Source: Dokdonella_A sp039926025 (lineage in GTDB: Bacteria; Pseudomonadota; Gammaproteobacteria; Xanthomonadales; Rhodanobacteraceae). From it: 30,605 bases of DNA. The translations under genes and the position numbers were made by a program. Below the pieces are notes generated by a model that was not told the origin of the DNA, searched no databases, and saw only the letters and a program-made list of their open reading frames with translations. Where the stretch lies: contig JBDSXV010000228.1 of assembly GCA_039926025.1 (NCBI GenBank), forward strand, positions 1-30,605. Reading direction: 5' to 3'. Positions 7,576 to 14,840 of the stretch are shown here, piece by piece (positions within the stretch are counted from its first letter, which is position 1; each line of letters starts with the position of its first letter).

Positions 7576-7621
7576 GTCCACCGGCAGCGCCTGGGTTGGC
7601 GTCGCGAGGCTGGACCTTTTT
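7576..7621 (+). terminator. Leader hairpin followed by T5: possible attenuator
   Basis: GTCCA at 7576-7580 pairs with TGGAC at 7611-7615, and the inner GCGCC can pair with GGCGT, giving an imperfect stem-loop. Five T residues follow at 7617-7621. It lies between the predicted transcription start and the cytochrome c4 ribosome-binding site, where premature termination could control the operon. The stem has bulges, so this is a candidate only. Confidence 0.35.
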
Positions 7622-7651
7622 GCGTTACCCACGATTTTCCGGAGTGAGTGT

Positions 7652-8338
7652 ATGAGCTTTCGGCGCATCTTTGTTCGGCACGCACTCGCCTTGGCAGTGC
7701 TCGGCGCCGCTGGTCTGGTTCACGCGGAAGGCCCGGCCGAGAGCAGTGGCCCCGTGTTTGGCGATGCCAAGGCGGGCGAATCCAAGGCCGCAGTGTGCGG
7801 CGCCTGCCACGGCATGGACGGCAATCCAACGGACAAGCAATACCCCAAGCTGGCCGGTCAGAACGAGGCGTACATCGCGCGCCAGATCACGCTTTTCCAG
7901 ACCCAGAAACGCGCCAATGCGGTCATGATGGGCTTCGCGGCAACGCTGTCGCAGCAGGACATGCACGACATCGGCGCCTATTTCGCATCGAAAACCGCGT
8001 CCGCCGGCATTGCGGACGACAAGCTGCTCGAACGCGGCCAGGCGCTGTATCGCGGCGGCGACGTCAAACTCGCCGTGCCCGCCTGCATGGCCTGCCATGG
8101 CCCGTCCGGTCGAGGCATGGCCGGCGCGGGATTCCCGCAACTTGGCAGCCAGTGGACAGACTACGTCGCGGCCAAGCTCAAGGACTGGAAAAACGGCACG
8201 ACCTGGGGCGACGATGCCAAGGCCAAGGTGATGCCGGGCATCGCGCAGAGCCTGTCCGAGGCCGATATCAACGCGGTCGCTTCGTATATCGAAGGCCTGC
8301 ATACCGCGAACTCGGGAACTGCGACCGCTGCAAAGTGA
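7652..8338 (+). CDS. Diheme cytochrome c4
   Basis: This 228-aa periplasmic electron carrier has a signal peptide (residues about 1-25, cleaved near VHA-EG) and two class-I cytochrome c domains. The heme sites are CGACH at 49-53 and CMACH at 145-149. Distal ligand methionines are probably in VMMGF (92/93) and KVMPG (194). Cytochromes c4 typically pass electrons from the bc1 complex to cbb3-type oxidases. The ATG at 7652 follows a GGAGTGAG ribosome-binding site. It is the first gene after the promoter at 7538 and precedes three dsbA genes. Both heme attachment (which needs reduced CXXCH thiols) and disulfide formation by DsbA happen in the periplasm, so the order is suggestive. No ccm genes are seen here. 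Confidence 0.95.
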   Translation: MSFRRIFVRHALALAVLGAAGLVHAEGPAESSGPVFGDAKAGESKAAVCGACHGMDGNPTDKQYPKLAGQNEAYIARQITLFQTQKRANAVMMGFAATLSQQDMHDIGAYFASKTASAGIADDKLLERGQALYRGGDVKLAVPACMACHGPSGRGMAGAGFPQLGSQWTDYVAAKLKDWKNGTTWGDDAKAKVMPGIAQSLSEADINAVASYIEGLHTANSGTATAAK

Positions 8339-8433
8339 TCCAAGCGCGTTCGCATAGTGGTATCCCCGGTTGAATTCTTGCTCGGTTGTATTGAATCGGC
8401 ATTCAGTCGAACGTTCCGAAACTCGCTTAGCGA

Positions 8434-8455
8434 TGACGCGCGAACGTGCGCGTCA
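8434..8455. other. Perfect 8-bp hairpin between cytochrome c4 and first dsbA
   Basis: TGACGCGC at 8434-8441 pairs with GCGCGTCA at 8448-8455 around a 6-nt loop. It lies in the 141-bp gap between the two genes and has no T-run after it. It could be a processing or stability element separating cytochrome c4 and dsbA expression, or an operator. Confidence 0.45.
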
Positions 8456-8479
8456 ACCCTGTCCTGACCGGAGTATCCG

Positions 8480-9154
8480 ATGTTGAAACATGTTTCCGCC
8501 CTGCTGCTTGGCCTTGCTTTCGCTACGCTTGCGTCCGCGCAAGACACCTTTGAGGCAGGCAAGAACTGGTTCCCGGTGGAGCCGGCGCAGCCGACGGCGA
8601 ATGCCGACAAGATTGAAATTGTCGAGGTGTTTTCCTACGCATGCCCGGCCTGCAACATGTTTCAGGCGACGATGGAGAAGCTGAAGGCGGCGCTGCCGGC
8701 GAACGTGGAAATTTCCTATCTGCCCGCTTCGTTCCGCAGCGATGAAGGCTGGCCGGTATTCCAGCGCGCGTTCTACGCAGCGCAGGCGCTGGGCATCCTG
8801 GACAAGACCCACAACGCGACGTTCGATGCGGTGTGGAAGGACGACGGCACACTGCGCATTGCCGATGCAACCACGCATCGTCCGCTCAAGCCGCTGCCGA
8901 CGATTGAAAATGTCGCCACGTTCTACGCCAAATTTGGCGTGAAGGCCGAAGATGTGGTCGGTGTCGCGAATTCATTCGCGGTCAACACCAAGATGAAGCG
9001 CGCGGACGCCCAGCTCAAGGCGTACGGCGTTGACTCCACGCCCACCTTGATCGTCAACGGCAAGTACCGCCTCAGCGTCGCTTCGGCCGGCGGCGTCGAC
9101 AAGGTCGCGCCACTGATCAAATTCCTGATTGCGAAGGAAGCAGCGGGCAAGTAA
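8480..9154 (+). CDS. DsbA-like thiol:disulfide oxidoreductase, copy 1 (CPAC)
   Basis: This 224-aa exported protein has a signal peptide (cleavage near residue 20, ASA-QD) and a DsbA thioredoxin fold with an inserted helical domain. The active site is CPAC at residues 55-58 instead of the DsbA-typical CPHC, and the cis-proline is Pro188 in STPT. The residue between the cysteines tunes redox potential, so this copy may be a weaker oxidant; that is inference. Compared with the two following copies it carries about 13 extra residues in the helical domain (around 118-140). The ATG at 8480 has a GGAG ribosome-binding site. A gap of 141 bp with a hairpin separates it from cytochrome c4, and dsbA copy 2 begins 37 bp downstream. 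DsbB is not in the window. Confidence 0.92.
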   Translation: MLKHVSALLLGLAFATLASAQDTFEAGKNWFPVEPAQPTANADKIEIVEVFSYACPACNMFQATMEKLKAALPANVEISYLPASFRSDEGWPVFQRAFYAAQALGILDKTHNATFDAVWKDDGTLRIADATTHRPLKPLPTIENVATFYAKFGVKAEDVVGVANSFAVNTKMKRADAQLKAYGVDSTPTLIVNGKYRLSVASAGGVDKVAPLIKFLIAKEAAGK

Positions 9155-9191
9155 GCCGCGCTTGTCGCCCCCTCACTACTGGAGCATCACG

Positions 9192-9851
9192 ATGTTCGCG
9201 CGCACGCTGATTCTGATTGCCGGTCTGCTGTCCCTGTCCGCTTCCTTCGCCTTCGCGGCCGATGGTGCCAAACCCGCGTGGGAGGCAGGCAAGAGCTATC
9301 AATTGATCGAACCGCCGCAGCCAACAACGACCGGCAACAAGATCGAAGTCCTCGAAGTGTTTTCCTACGCCTGCCCGCACTGCGCTCATTTCCAGCCCTA
9401 TGCAGACCAGTTGAAGGCCAGCCTGCCGAAAAACGCCGAATTTGTCCTGCTGCCGGCCGACTTTGAGCCGCGCTGGATCGCGTTCGCGCGCAGCTTTTAT
9501 GTCGCAAAAAGTCTGGGCCTCGTTGAAAAAACGCACCAGGCAATGTTCGATGCGATCCATCGCGACAAGCTTCCGATGAATTCGCTTGATGACATGGCAG
9601 GTTTCTATGCGCAGCACGGCGCCGACAAGGGCAGCTTCCTTTCGACCGTCGAATCGTTCGTTGTCGACGGCCAGCTTGCCAATGGTCATGATCGCGAGGT
9701 CAAGTACGGTATCGACTCGACGCCGACCCTGATCATCAACGGCAAGTACCGGATCACTGCCAACGCAGAGCAGAAGATCGACTTCGACGAAATGGTTGCA
9801 ATCGCGCAGTTCCTGGTCGCGCAGGAAGCAGCGACGACAAAAAAGCACTGA
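9192..9851 (+). CDS. dsbA: DsbA thiol:disulfide oxidoreductase, copy 2 (CPHC)
   Basis: This 219-aa periplasmic protein has a signal peptide ending near residue 22 (AFA-AD), the canonical active site CPHC at 61-64 and cis-proline Pro178 in STPT. DsbA inserts disulfides into proteins emerging from the Sec translocon and is reoxidised by DsbB. It shares FSYACPHCAHFQPYA and GFYAQHG blocks with copy 3, so those two look more closely related to each other than to copy 1. The ATG at 9192 follows TGGAG with a 7-nt spacer. It ends in a short Lys/His tail. It is the middle gene of three in tandem. Confidence 0.93.
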   Translation: MFARTLILIAGLLSLSASFAFAADGAKPAWEAGKSYQLIEPPQPTTTGNKIEVLEVFSYACPHCAHFQPYADQLKASLPKNAEFVLLPADFEPRWIAFARSFYVAKSLGLVEKTHQAMFDAIHRDKLPMNSLDDMAGFYAQHGADKGSFLSTVESFVVDGQLANGHDREVKYGIDSTPTLIINGKYRITANAEQKIDFDEMVAIAQFLVAQEAATTKKH

Positions 9852-9930
9852 TTCACGGTCGCCGGCACTGCCGTCGCGCGACCGCGCTGACGACGGCCTC
9901 CATCCCTCTGCTCCGACAAGGACACAAATC

Positions 9931-10608
9931 ATGCTGAAGCGTCTGGGTTTCCTGCTTGCTGGCGCGCTGCTGGCGTCGATCGCGAATGCAGCTGATGCGC
10001 CCGTCGCGGAGCCGGCGAAGGCCGATTGGGAGGCCGGCAAGAATTATTTCGTGATCGATCCTCCGCAGGCGACCGTGAGCGGCTCGCAGATCGAAGTGCT
10101 TGAAGTGTTCTCCTATGCCTGCCCGCATTGCGCGCACTTCCAGCCGTATGCGGAACAGATCAAGCAGGCATTGCCTGCATATGCGAGCTTCAGCTACATG
10201 CCGGCGATCTTCAGTCCGCAGTGGGAACCGTATGCGCGCGCGTTCTACGCAGCACAATCGCTGGGCGTCCTTGAGCAGACCCATCAGGCCTTGTTCGACG
10301 CATTGCATCGCGATCATGCGTCTCTGCACACGATCGAGGACCTCGCCGGCTTCTATGCGCAGCACGGCGTCGACAAGGCAAAGTTCCTCGCCACAGCTTC
10401 ATCATTCGAAGTGGAGAGCAAGCTTTCGCGCGCACGCGATATCGTCAAGGCGGACGGTGTTGACGGGACGCCCAGCGTGATCGTCAATGGCAAGTACCGC
10501 ATGAGCGGCCAATCGGCCGGCGGTTTTCCGCAGTTGATCGACCTGATCGGCTGGCTGGTGCAGAAAGAACATGCGACGACCACCAGGCCGGCCAAAAAGA
10601 AGAAGTAG
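9931..10608 (+). CDS. dsbA: DsbA thiol:disulfide oxidoreductase, copy 3 (CPHC)
   Basis: This 225-aa periplasmic protein has a signal peptide ending near residue 20 (ANA-AD), CPHC at 64-67 and a cis-proline loop reading GTPS (Pro181) instead of the STPT seen in copies 1 and 2. The C-terminus is a basic tail (TRPAKKKK). The ATG at 9931 is preceded by an AAGGA ribosome-binding site. The gap from copy 2 is 79 bp. Two paralogues with the same active site but different cis-proline neighbours may serve different substrates or partners; this is inference. All three copies are intact, with no frameshift. Confidence 0.93.
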   Translation: MLKRLGFLLAGALLASIANAADAPVAEPAKADWEAGKNYFVIDPPQATVSGSQIEVLEVFSYACPHCAHFQPYAEQIKQALPAYASFSYMPAIFSPQWEPYARAFYAAQSLGVLEQTHQALFDALHRDHASLHTIEDLAGFYAQHGVDKAKFLATASSFEVESKLSRARDIVKADGVDGTPSVIVNGKYRMSGQSAGGFPQLIDLIGWLVQKEHATTTRPAKKKK

Positions 10609-10709
10609 TCGCTTCGCGTCGTCCGCCACTTGCGCGTGCGACCGCCTTTTGCCGTCGGCAGGCCTCATGGGGCTTGCCGGTACCGCCTACGCTGGTTAGC
10701 CTCGCGGGC

Positions 10710-11510
10710 ATGATGCTCTCCGCTTCCGCGGGTCTCGCCAGCGCACGCGCTGACGAGCGCCAGCTCAACTTGCTCAGCTGCAACATTCTCGCCGGTGGCA
10801 GCGTGAAGCGCTACCGCGACTATGTCACGCACAGCTGGAAACACGTGCTGCCGCATGGTAAGCGGGCGAATCTCGATGGTCTCGCGCGCGTGATCGGCGA
10901 GTTCGATCTCGTCGGCTTGCAGGAAGCCGATGCGGGCAGCCTGCGTTCGGGCTTCCTCAACCAGACCCAGTATCTTGCCGAAGCAGCCCACTTTCCGTTC
11001 TGGAGCCATCAACCGAATCGTCGCGTGTCACGCCTGGCGACATCCAGCAATGGTCTGCTCGCACGCTGGCAACCCGATGAAGTGCTCGACTATCCGCTGC
11101 CGGGTCGTATTCCGGGCCGCGGTGCGCTATGGACCCGCTTCGGCGAAGGCAACGACGCACTCATCGTCGTGGTCGTGCACCTTTCTCTGGGACCGACCGC
11201 GCGCGCACGCCAGATCGCGTTCCTGGCCGAGTTGATCGGCCAGCATCCGAACGTGGTGATGATGGGCGACTTCAATGCGCCTGCCGAAGGCAAGGAACTC
11301 GATATTCTTTACGCACGCACGTCGTTGCTGCGTACGGAGGACTCGCCCGCTACCTTCCCGAGCTGGAAGCCGATCCGGTCGATCGACCATATCCTGGTTT
11401 CCGCGTCGCTGAAGGTGGAAAAACGCTGGGCGCTGCCGTATCCGGTGTCGGATCACCTGCCGCTGGCGGCGCGCGTAAGTTTTCCGTCGGCACTCACGAA
11501 AGACGCCTGA
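10710..11510 (+). CDS. Endonuclease/exonuclease/phosphatase (EEP) family protein
   Basis: This protein of about 266 aa has the EEP metal-dependent phosphodiesterase fold. Motifs in order are LLSCNIL, VGLQEAD (metal-binding Glu), SSNGLLARW, VVHLSLG, MMGDFNAP (catalytic Asp/Asn), SIDHILVS and SDHLPLAAR (catalytic Asp/His). The substrate is not predictable: the family includes nucleases, sphingomyelinases and inositol phosphatases. The start is uncertain. I used the ATG at 10710, but a TTG at 10674 would add 12 residues, and neither has a good ribosome-binding site. The residues before the domain (MMLSASAGLASARA) look like part of a signal peptide but lack a basic N-terminus. It follows dsbA copy 3 by 101 bp and is probably the last gene of the operon. 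Confidence 0.85.
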   Translation: MMLSASAGLASARADERQLNLLSCNILAGGSVKRYRDYVTHSWKHVLPHGKRANLDGLARVIGEFDLVGLQEADAGSLRSGFLNQTQYLAEAAHFPFWSHQPNRRVSRLATSSNGLLARWQPDEVLDYPLPGRIPGRGALWTRFGEGNDALIVVVVHLSLGPTARARQIAFLAELIGQHPNVVMMGDFNAPAEGKELDILYARTSLLRTEDSPATFPSWKPIRSIDHILVSASLKVEKRWALPYPVSDHLPLAARVSFPSALTKDA

Positions 11511-11615
11511 TCACCCAGCGTTTTGCCAGGCCGCCTCTATACGCGCGGCAGCCCCTTTGCGGGTGAATATCGCGCGCCGGCGATCTCTACTCGACTCGAC
11601 TCACGATTGCGCGCA

Positions 11616-11646
11616 AGAAAAAGGGCCGCCATTGGCGACCCTTTCT
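11616..11646 (-). terminator. Intrinsic terminator of the TonB-dependent receptor gene
   Basis: Read on the minus strand, AAAGGGTCGCC-AAT-GGCGGCCCTTT forms a stem with one G-T wobble and is followed by a T-run (CCCTTTTTCTT). It begins about 25 nt beyond the receptor stop codon. On the plus strand the same stem has a C-A mismatch but might still serve the convergent EEP gene. Confidence 0.8.
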
Positions 11647-11670
11647 CGCTTGCTTCAACTCAGCTGGCTA

Positions 11671-14577
11671 TCAGAACTTGATGTTCAAAGAGACGTAGCC
11701 GAAGCGGCCCGGCAGGTCGTAGGTGCCGGCGTCATAGCCGTTCAACGAGCAGGACACGCAGATCGGTGGACTGCGATCGAAGATGTTGTTGATGCCGGCC
11801 GACAAGGTGAAATCGAAGTCGGTCGGAACCTTCCAGCTCACGCGCGCATCGTTGAACGTGGTCGAACCAAGATGGTTCGTGCCGCCCGACAGATCCGCCA
11901 GTGGACTGCTGCACACAGCGCCTGCGCTGGTCAGATCCGGATTGCAGTTTTCAGTCAACGCGGAAACGTAACGCACGGCCCAGCTCGCACTCCATGACGA
12001 ATACGCCCATGTTGCATTGAGCGTCGTGCGCCACCGTGGAAGCGCCTGGTTGAGCGTTTCGATACCGACGGTGAGCGGCTCGGCAAGGCCCGAGTCCTTC
12101 GCTACCGAGGAGTAGTGCGCCGTGTAGGTCGTGCTGACGCCGGCGCCGAAGCTTCCGAAGCTGGTCTCGTTGCCCCTCCAGGTCGCACCAAGGTCATAGC
12201 CCGAGGTCTTCACGGTGCCGAGGTTCTGCAGGAAGTTGCTGAAGTTGATGATGTCGCCAGATAGCCCGCGCACGATACCGTTGCAGAAGATCGGCGAATT
12301 CGTCGCAACACAGCGATTGAGCTGTGTCTGCGCGTCCGGCGCCTGGATCGAGTTGTTGACCTTGATGTTGAAGTAGGTCAGCTCGAAATCCATCTTCTGC
12401 GACCACGAGGTGTTGGCCGCCCAGTTCGGGCTGTAGACCGCACCCGCGGTGATGCTGCGCGAGGTTTCCGGCTGCAGGTGGATGTTGCCACCCGTGCGCG
12501 TGGAGATCTGCGTGTTGGACGCCTCGAACGTCGCCGGATTGGCGACGCCTTGCGCGATGCAGTTGGTCGCCGAGGTGCCGGTGGCACCATTGCAGGGATC
12601 CTGGATCGACGCATCGAAACGCGCAGGCGAACCGAACAGTTCGCCGATCGACGGGGCGCGGAAGCCCTGAGCCCAGGTGCCGCGCAAGGTCAGGTCATCA
12701 TTCAACTGCCAGCGCAAACCCACCTTGCTGTTGGTCGTGGTGCCGAAACTCGAGTAGTCGGAATAGCGTGACGCGACCGACAGATCGAGGCTCTTGGCGA
12801 ACGCAACATCCTTCAGCAGCGGCGCATTCAGCTCGAGATAGAGTTCGTCGATCGAGTATTCGCCGGAGGTCGGCAACGACGGCACGCCGTTGGATTCGCC
12901 GGCAATCACGACCGAGTCAGGCGTATACGAACCCTGCAGATGACGATGCTCATATCCGGTCGCGAATGAGAGCGCACCCGCCGGCAGGCTGAACGCATCA
13001 CCGGACAGGTTGGCCGTGAACATCTGCAGCTTGTTCTTGCTGCGATCATTTTCGATGAACTGGATGTACTGCAGCATTTCCGGCGTGATCGAACCCGGGC
13101 CTCCGAAGATGTTCAGCGGAACGCACGAGCCGGTGCAATCGGCGATCGGGCCGAGCGCGCGGGCGATGTGCGCGATGTTGTAGGTGCCGTGCACCGTCTG
13201 GGTCGCGTCGTTGGTGCTGTCGACGTAGTTGACGTCCCAGTTGAAATCACGATCGGCTGCGTTGAAGAAACCCTGCAGTCCAGTCGCGATGTAACGCGTG
13301 TCGACATCCTGCTGGAACACGCGCGGCCCGCCTTCGACCGGACGACGGCCAAGGCCGAGGAAGTTGCTGTTCGGATCGAGCGTGACGCCAAACGGGTTAT
13401 ACGGGTTGGTCACGTCCACCCCGGTGGTGAGGCCGAGGTCGCTGGTGTTCAGTGCGGAGCCCAGGCCAATCGGCTCCGGCGCCGCCTGGTTCACCGATTT
13501 GCGCGTGTTGTACAGGCCCTTCAAGTAGAACTTGACGTTGTCGGTGAGCGCATAGCTGCCCTGTCCGAAGATGCCGGTCCGTTCATTCGGGGTCAACAGC
13601 AAGTTGTACGGCGCGAAATCAAAGCGGTCTGCATTCGTGAACCTGTGGAAGCCACCCGGAAAGTCCTGCAACCCGTTGGCTGCCGTTCCGTTAGCGGTGA
13701 TGTTGCAACGCGCGACGCCGCTCGCGTTGAGCGGGCACAGGCCGCCATAGGTGTTGTTCGGATCGGTCGGGAAGAAAATCGAGCGCGTCGTCGGGATATA
13801 GGAGCTGCCGCCGGCAAGTCCTGCGCCCGGCGTCGGGAAGGAGGACTGGTCCCAGTCGCCCGCGCTGATGGAATCCTGCTTGAAATGACTGACGTCGAAG
13901 AAGAAATCGGCGCGGTCCGTGTGTGCTCCCATCGAGATGTGACCCGAGTAGGTCTTGCCGTCGCCGACCTGGTAGTCGCCGTAGTACAAGCCGACGCCAA
14001 CGCCATCCTGCTTCTTCTTGGTGATGATGTTGATCACGCCGGCAATCGCGTCGGAGCCGTACAGCGACGAAGCGCCGTCCTTCAGGATCTCGATGCGGTC
14101 AACGATGCTGGCCGGAATCGTGTTCAGGTCGACTGCGGCAGAAACGCCGGAGGCCGAGGATTCGTTGACCCAGCGCAAGCCGTCGACAAGGATCAGGGTG
14201 CGCTTGGCGTTGAGGTTGCGCAGCGAGATCGTGGTCGAGCCGGAACCGACGCCGGAGCCGTCCGCCGCGAAACCAAAGTTGCCGGCGGAATTGAACTTGG
14301 TGTTGAGCGACGAGCCGCTGACCGACAGACGCTGGATCACGTCGCCGATCGAACCCAGACCCGTGGCCTCGATGTCTTTCGAGGTGACCGTCAGGATGGG
14401 CGTCTGCCCTTCAATATCAGCCTTCTTGATGCGCGAGCCCGTGACTTCGATGACTTGAAGCTTCTGCGCATCGTCGCCAACGCGATCTTGGGCAATGGCG
14501 GGAACGACATACAGCGCCAACAGGATGGCGCCAGCCAAGGTTTGGACGGCAACGTTGGCCAAACGACGTGAACGCAT
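11671..14577 (-). CDS. TonB-dependent outer-membrane receptor, 968 aa
   Basis: This outer-membrane barrel imports an unidentified substrate using TonB energy. It has a signal peptide (cleavage near AIAQ, residues 29-30), a TonB-box-like IEVTGSRI at about 43-50, and a plug domain at about 55-190 with TTISLRNLNAKRTLILVDG, DLNTIPASIVDRIEILKDGASSLYGSDAIAGVINIIT-type blocks. A long barrel follows, ending in the aromatic C-terminus NIKF. No STN signalling domain precedes the plug and no sigma/anti-sigma pair is adjacent. All twelve cysteines fall into six close pairs (for example LCPLNASGVARC, DCTGSC, RCVATNSPIFC, CVSC), as expected for disulfide-pinned loops. The ATG at 14577 has a GGGAG ribosome-binding site. 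It resembles the large receptors abundant in Lysobacterales. The ligand cannot be inferred. Confidence 0.93.
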   Translation of the reverse strand: MRSRRLANVAVQTLAGAILLALYVVPAIAQDRVGDDAQKLQVIEVTGSRIKKADIEGQTPILTVTSKDIEATGLGSIGDVIQRLSVSGSSLNTKFNSAGNFGFAADGSGVGSGSTTISLRNLNAKRTLILVDGLRWVNESSASGVSAAVDLNTIPASIVDRIEILKDGASSLYGSDAIAGVINIITKKKQDGVGVGLYYGDYQVGDGKTYSGHISMGAHTDRADFFFDVSHFKQDSISAGDWDQSSFPTPGAGLAGGSSYIPTTRSIFFPTDPNNTYGGLCPLNASGVARCNITANGTAANGLQDFPGGFHRFTNADRFDFAPYNLLLTPNERTGIFGQGSYALTDNVKFYLKGLYNTRKSVNQAAPEPIGLGSALNTSDLGLTTGVDVTNPYNPFGVTLDPNSNFLGLGRRPVEGGPRVFQQDVDTRYIATGLQGFFNAADRDFNWDVNYVDSTNDATQTVHGTYNIAHIARALGPIADCTGSCVPLNIFGGPGSITPEMLQYIQFIENDRSKNKLQMFTANLSGDAFSLPAGALSFATGYEHRHLQGSYTPDSVVIAGESNGVPSLPTSGEYSIDELYLELNAPLLKDVAFAKSLDLSVASRYSDYSSFGTTTNSKVGLRWQLNDDLTLRGTWAQGFRAPSIGELFGSPARFDASIQDPCNGATGTSATNCIAQGVANPATFEASNTQISTRTGGNIHLQPETSRSITAGAVYSPNWAANTSWSQKMDFELTYFNIKVNNSIQAPDAQTQLNRCVATNSPIFCNGIVRGLSGDIINFSNFLQNLGTVKTSGYDLGATWRGNETSFGSFGAGVSTTYTAHYSSVAKDSGLAEPLTVGIETLNQALPRWRTTLNATWAYSSWSASWAVRYVSALTENCNPDLTSAGAVCSSPLADLSGGTNHLGSTTFNDARVSWKVPTDFDFTLSAGINNIFDRSPPICVSCSLNGYDAGTYDLPGRFGYVSLNIKF

Positions 14578-14840
14578 GGAAAATCTCCCAAGCTAAGGAA
14601 TCAGTGGAGCGAGCGGATGTCGCAAATGTAACGTGCACCAACCGCTGTTGGCAGCCGGCAATTGGGAAAATGTAAAGCAAGTGTTCGAATTTTGCTACAA
14701 GGATGTGAATTTTTTTGAAATTATTGTGAAAACAAAGCGTTGCAGAGATCGCCAAAGACATGCATACGTCGCGTTACGCGATAGGCAGCGCTGCCGCGAC
14801 GCTACACTGGAGCCCTTCCCTCGTCTTCCGGTTGCATCGC
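14578..14840. promoter_or_regulatory. AT-rich divergent regulatory region, receptor / slt
   Basis: This 263-bp gap separates two divergently transcribed genes. Positions about 14655-14750 are strikingly AT-rich against the GC-rich surroundings, with A and T tracts and two GTGAA repeats (in GTGAATTTTTTTG and GTGAAAAC). It should hold the receptor promoter on the minus strand and perhaps the slt promoter, but no pair of -35/-10 boxes with good spacing stands out. The receptor leader would be about 80-100 nt long if transcription starts inside the AT-rich part. Confidence 0.5.

Noticed and set aside
8480..10608. DsbA tandem as an assembly duplication artefact
   Set aside because: The three copies differ in active site, length, signal peptide and intergenic sequence, so they are distinct genes.
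13168..14571. 467-aa open frame on the plus strand opposite the TonB-dependent receptor
   Set aside because: The receptor frame has a signal peptide, plug and barrel motifs throughout. The antisense frame is Arg/Val/Ala-rich without features.
14760..14840. Upstream ATG at 14760 as the start of slt
   Set aside because: It would bury the signal peptide 27 residues inside the protein; the ATG at 14841 gives a normal exported N-terminus.
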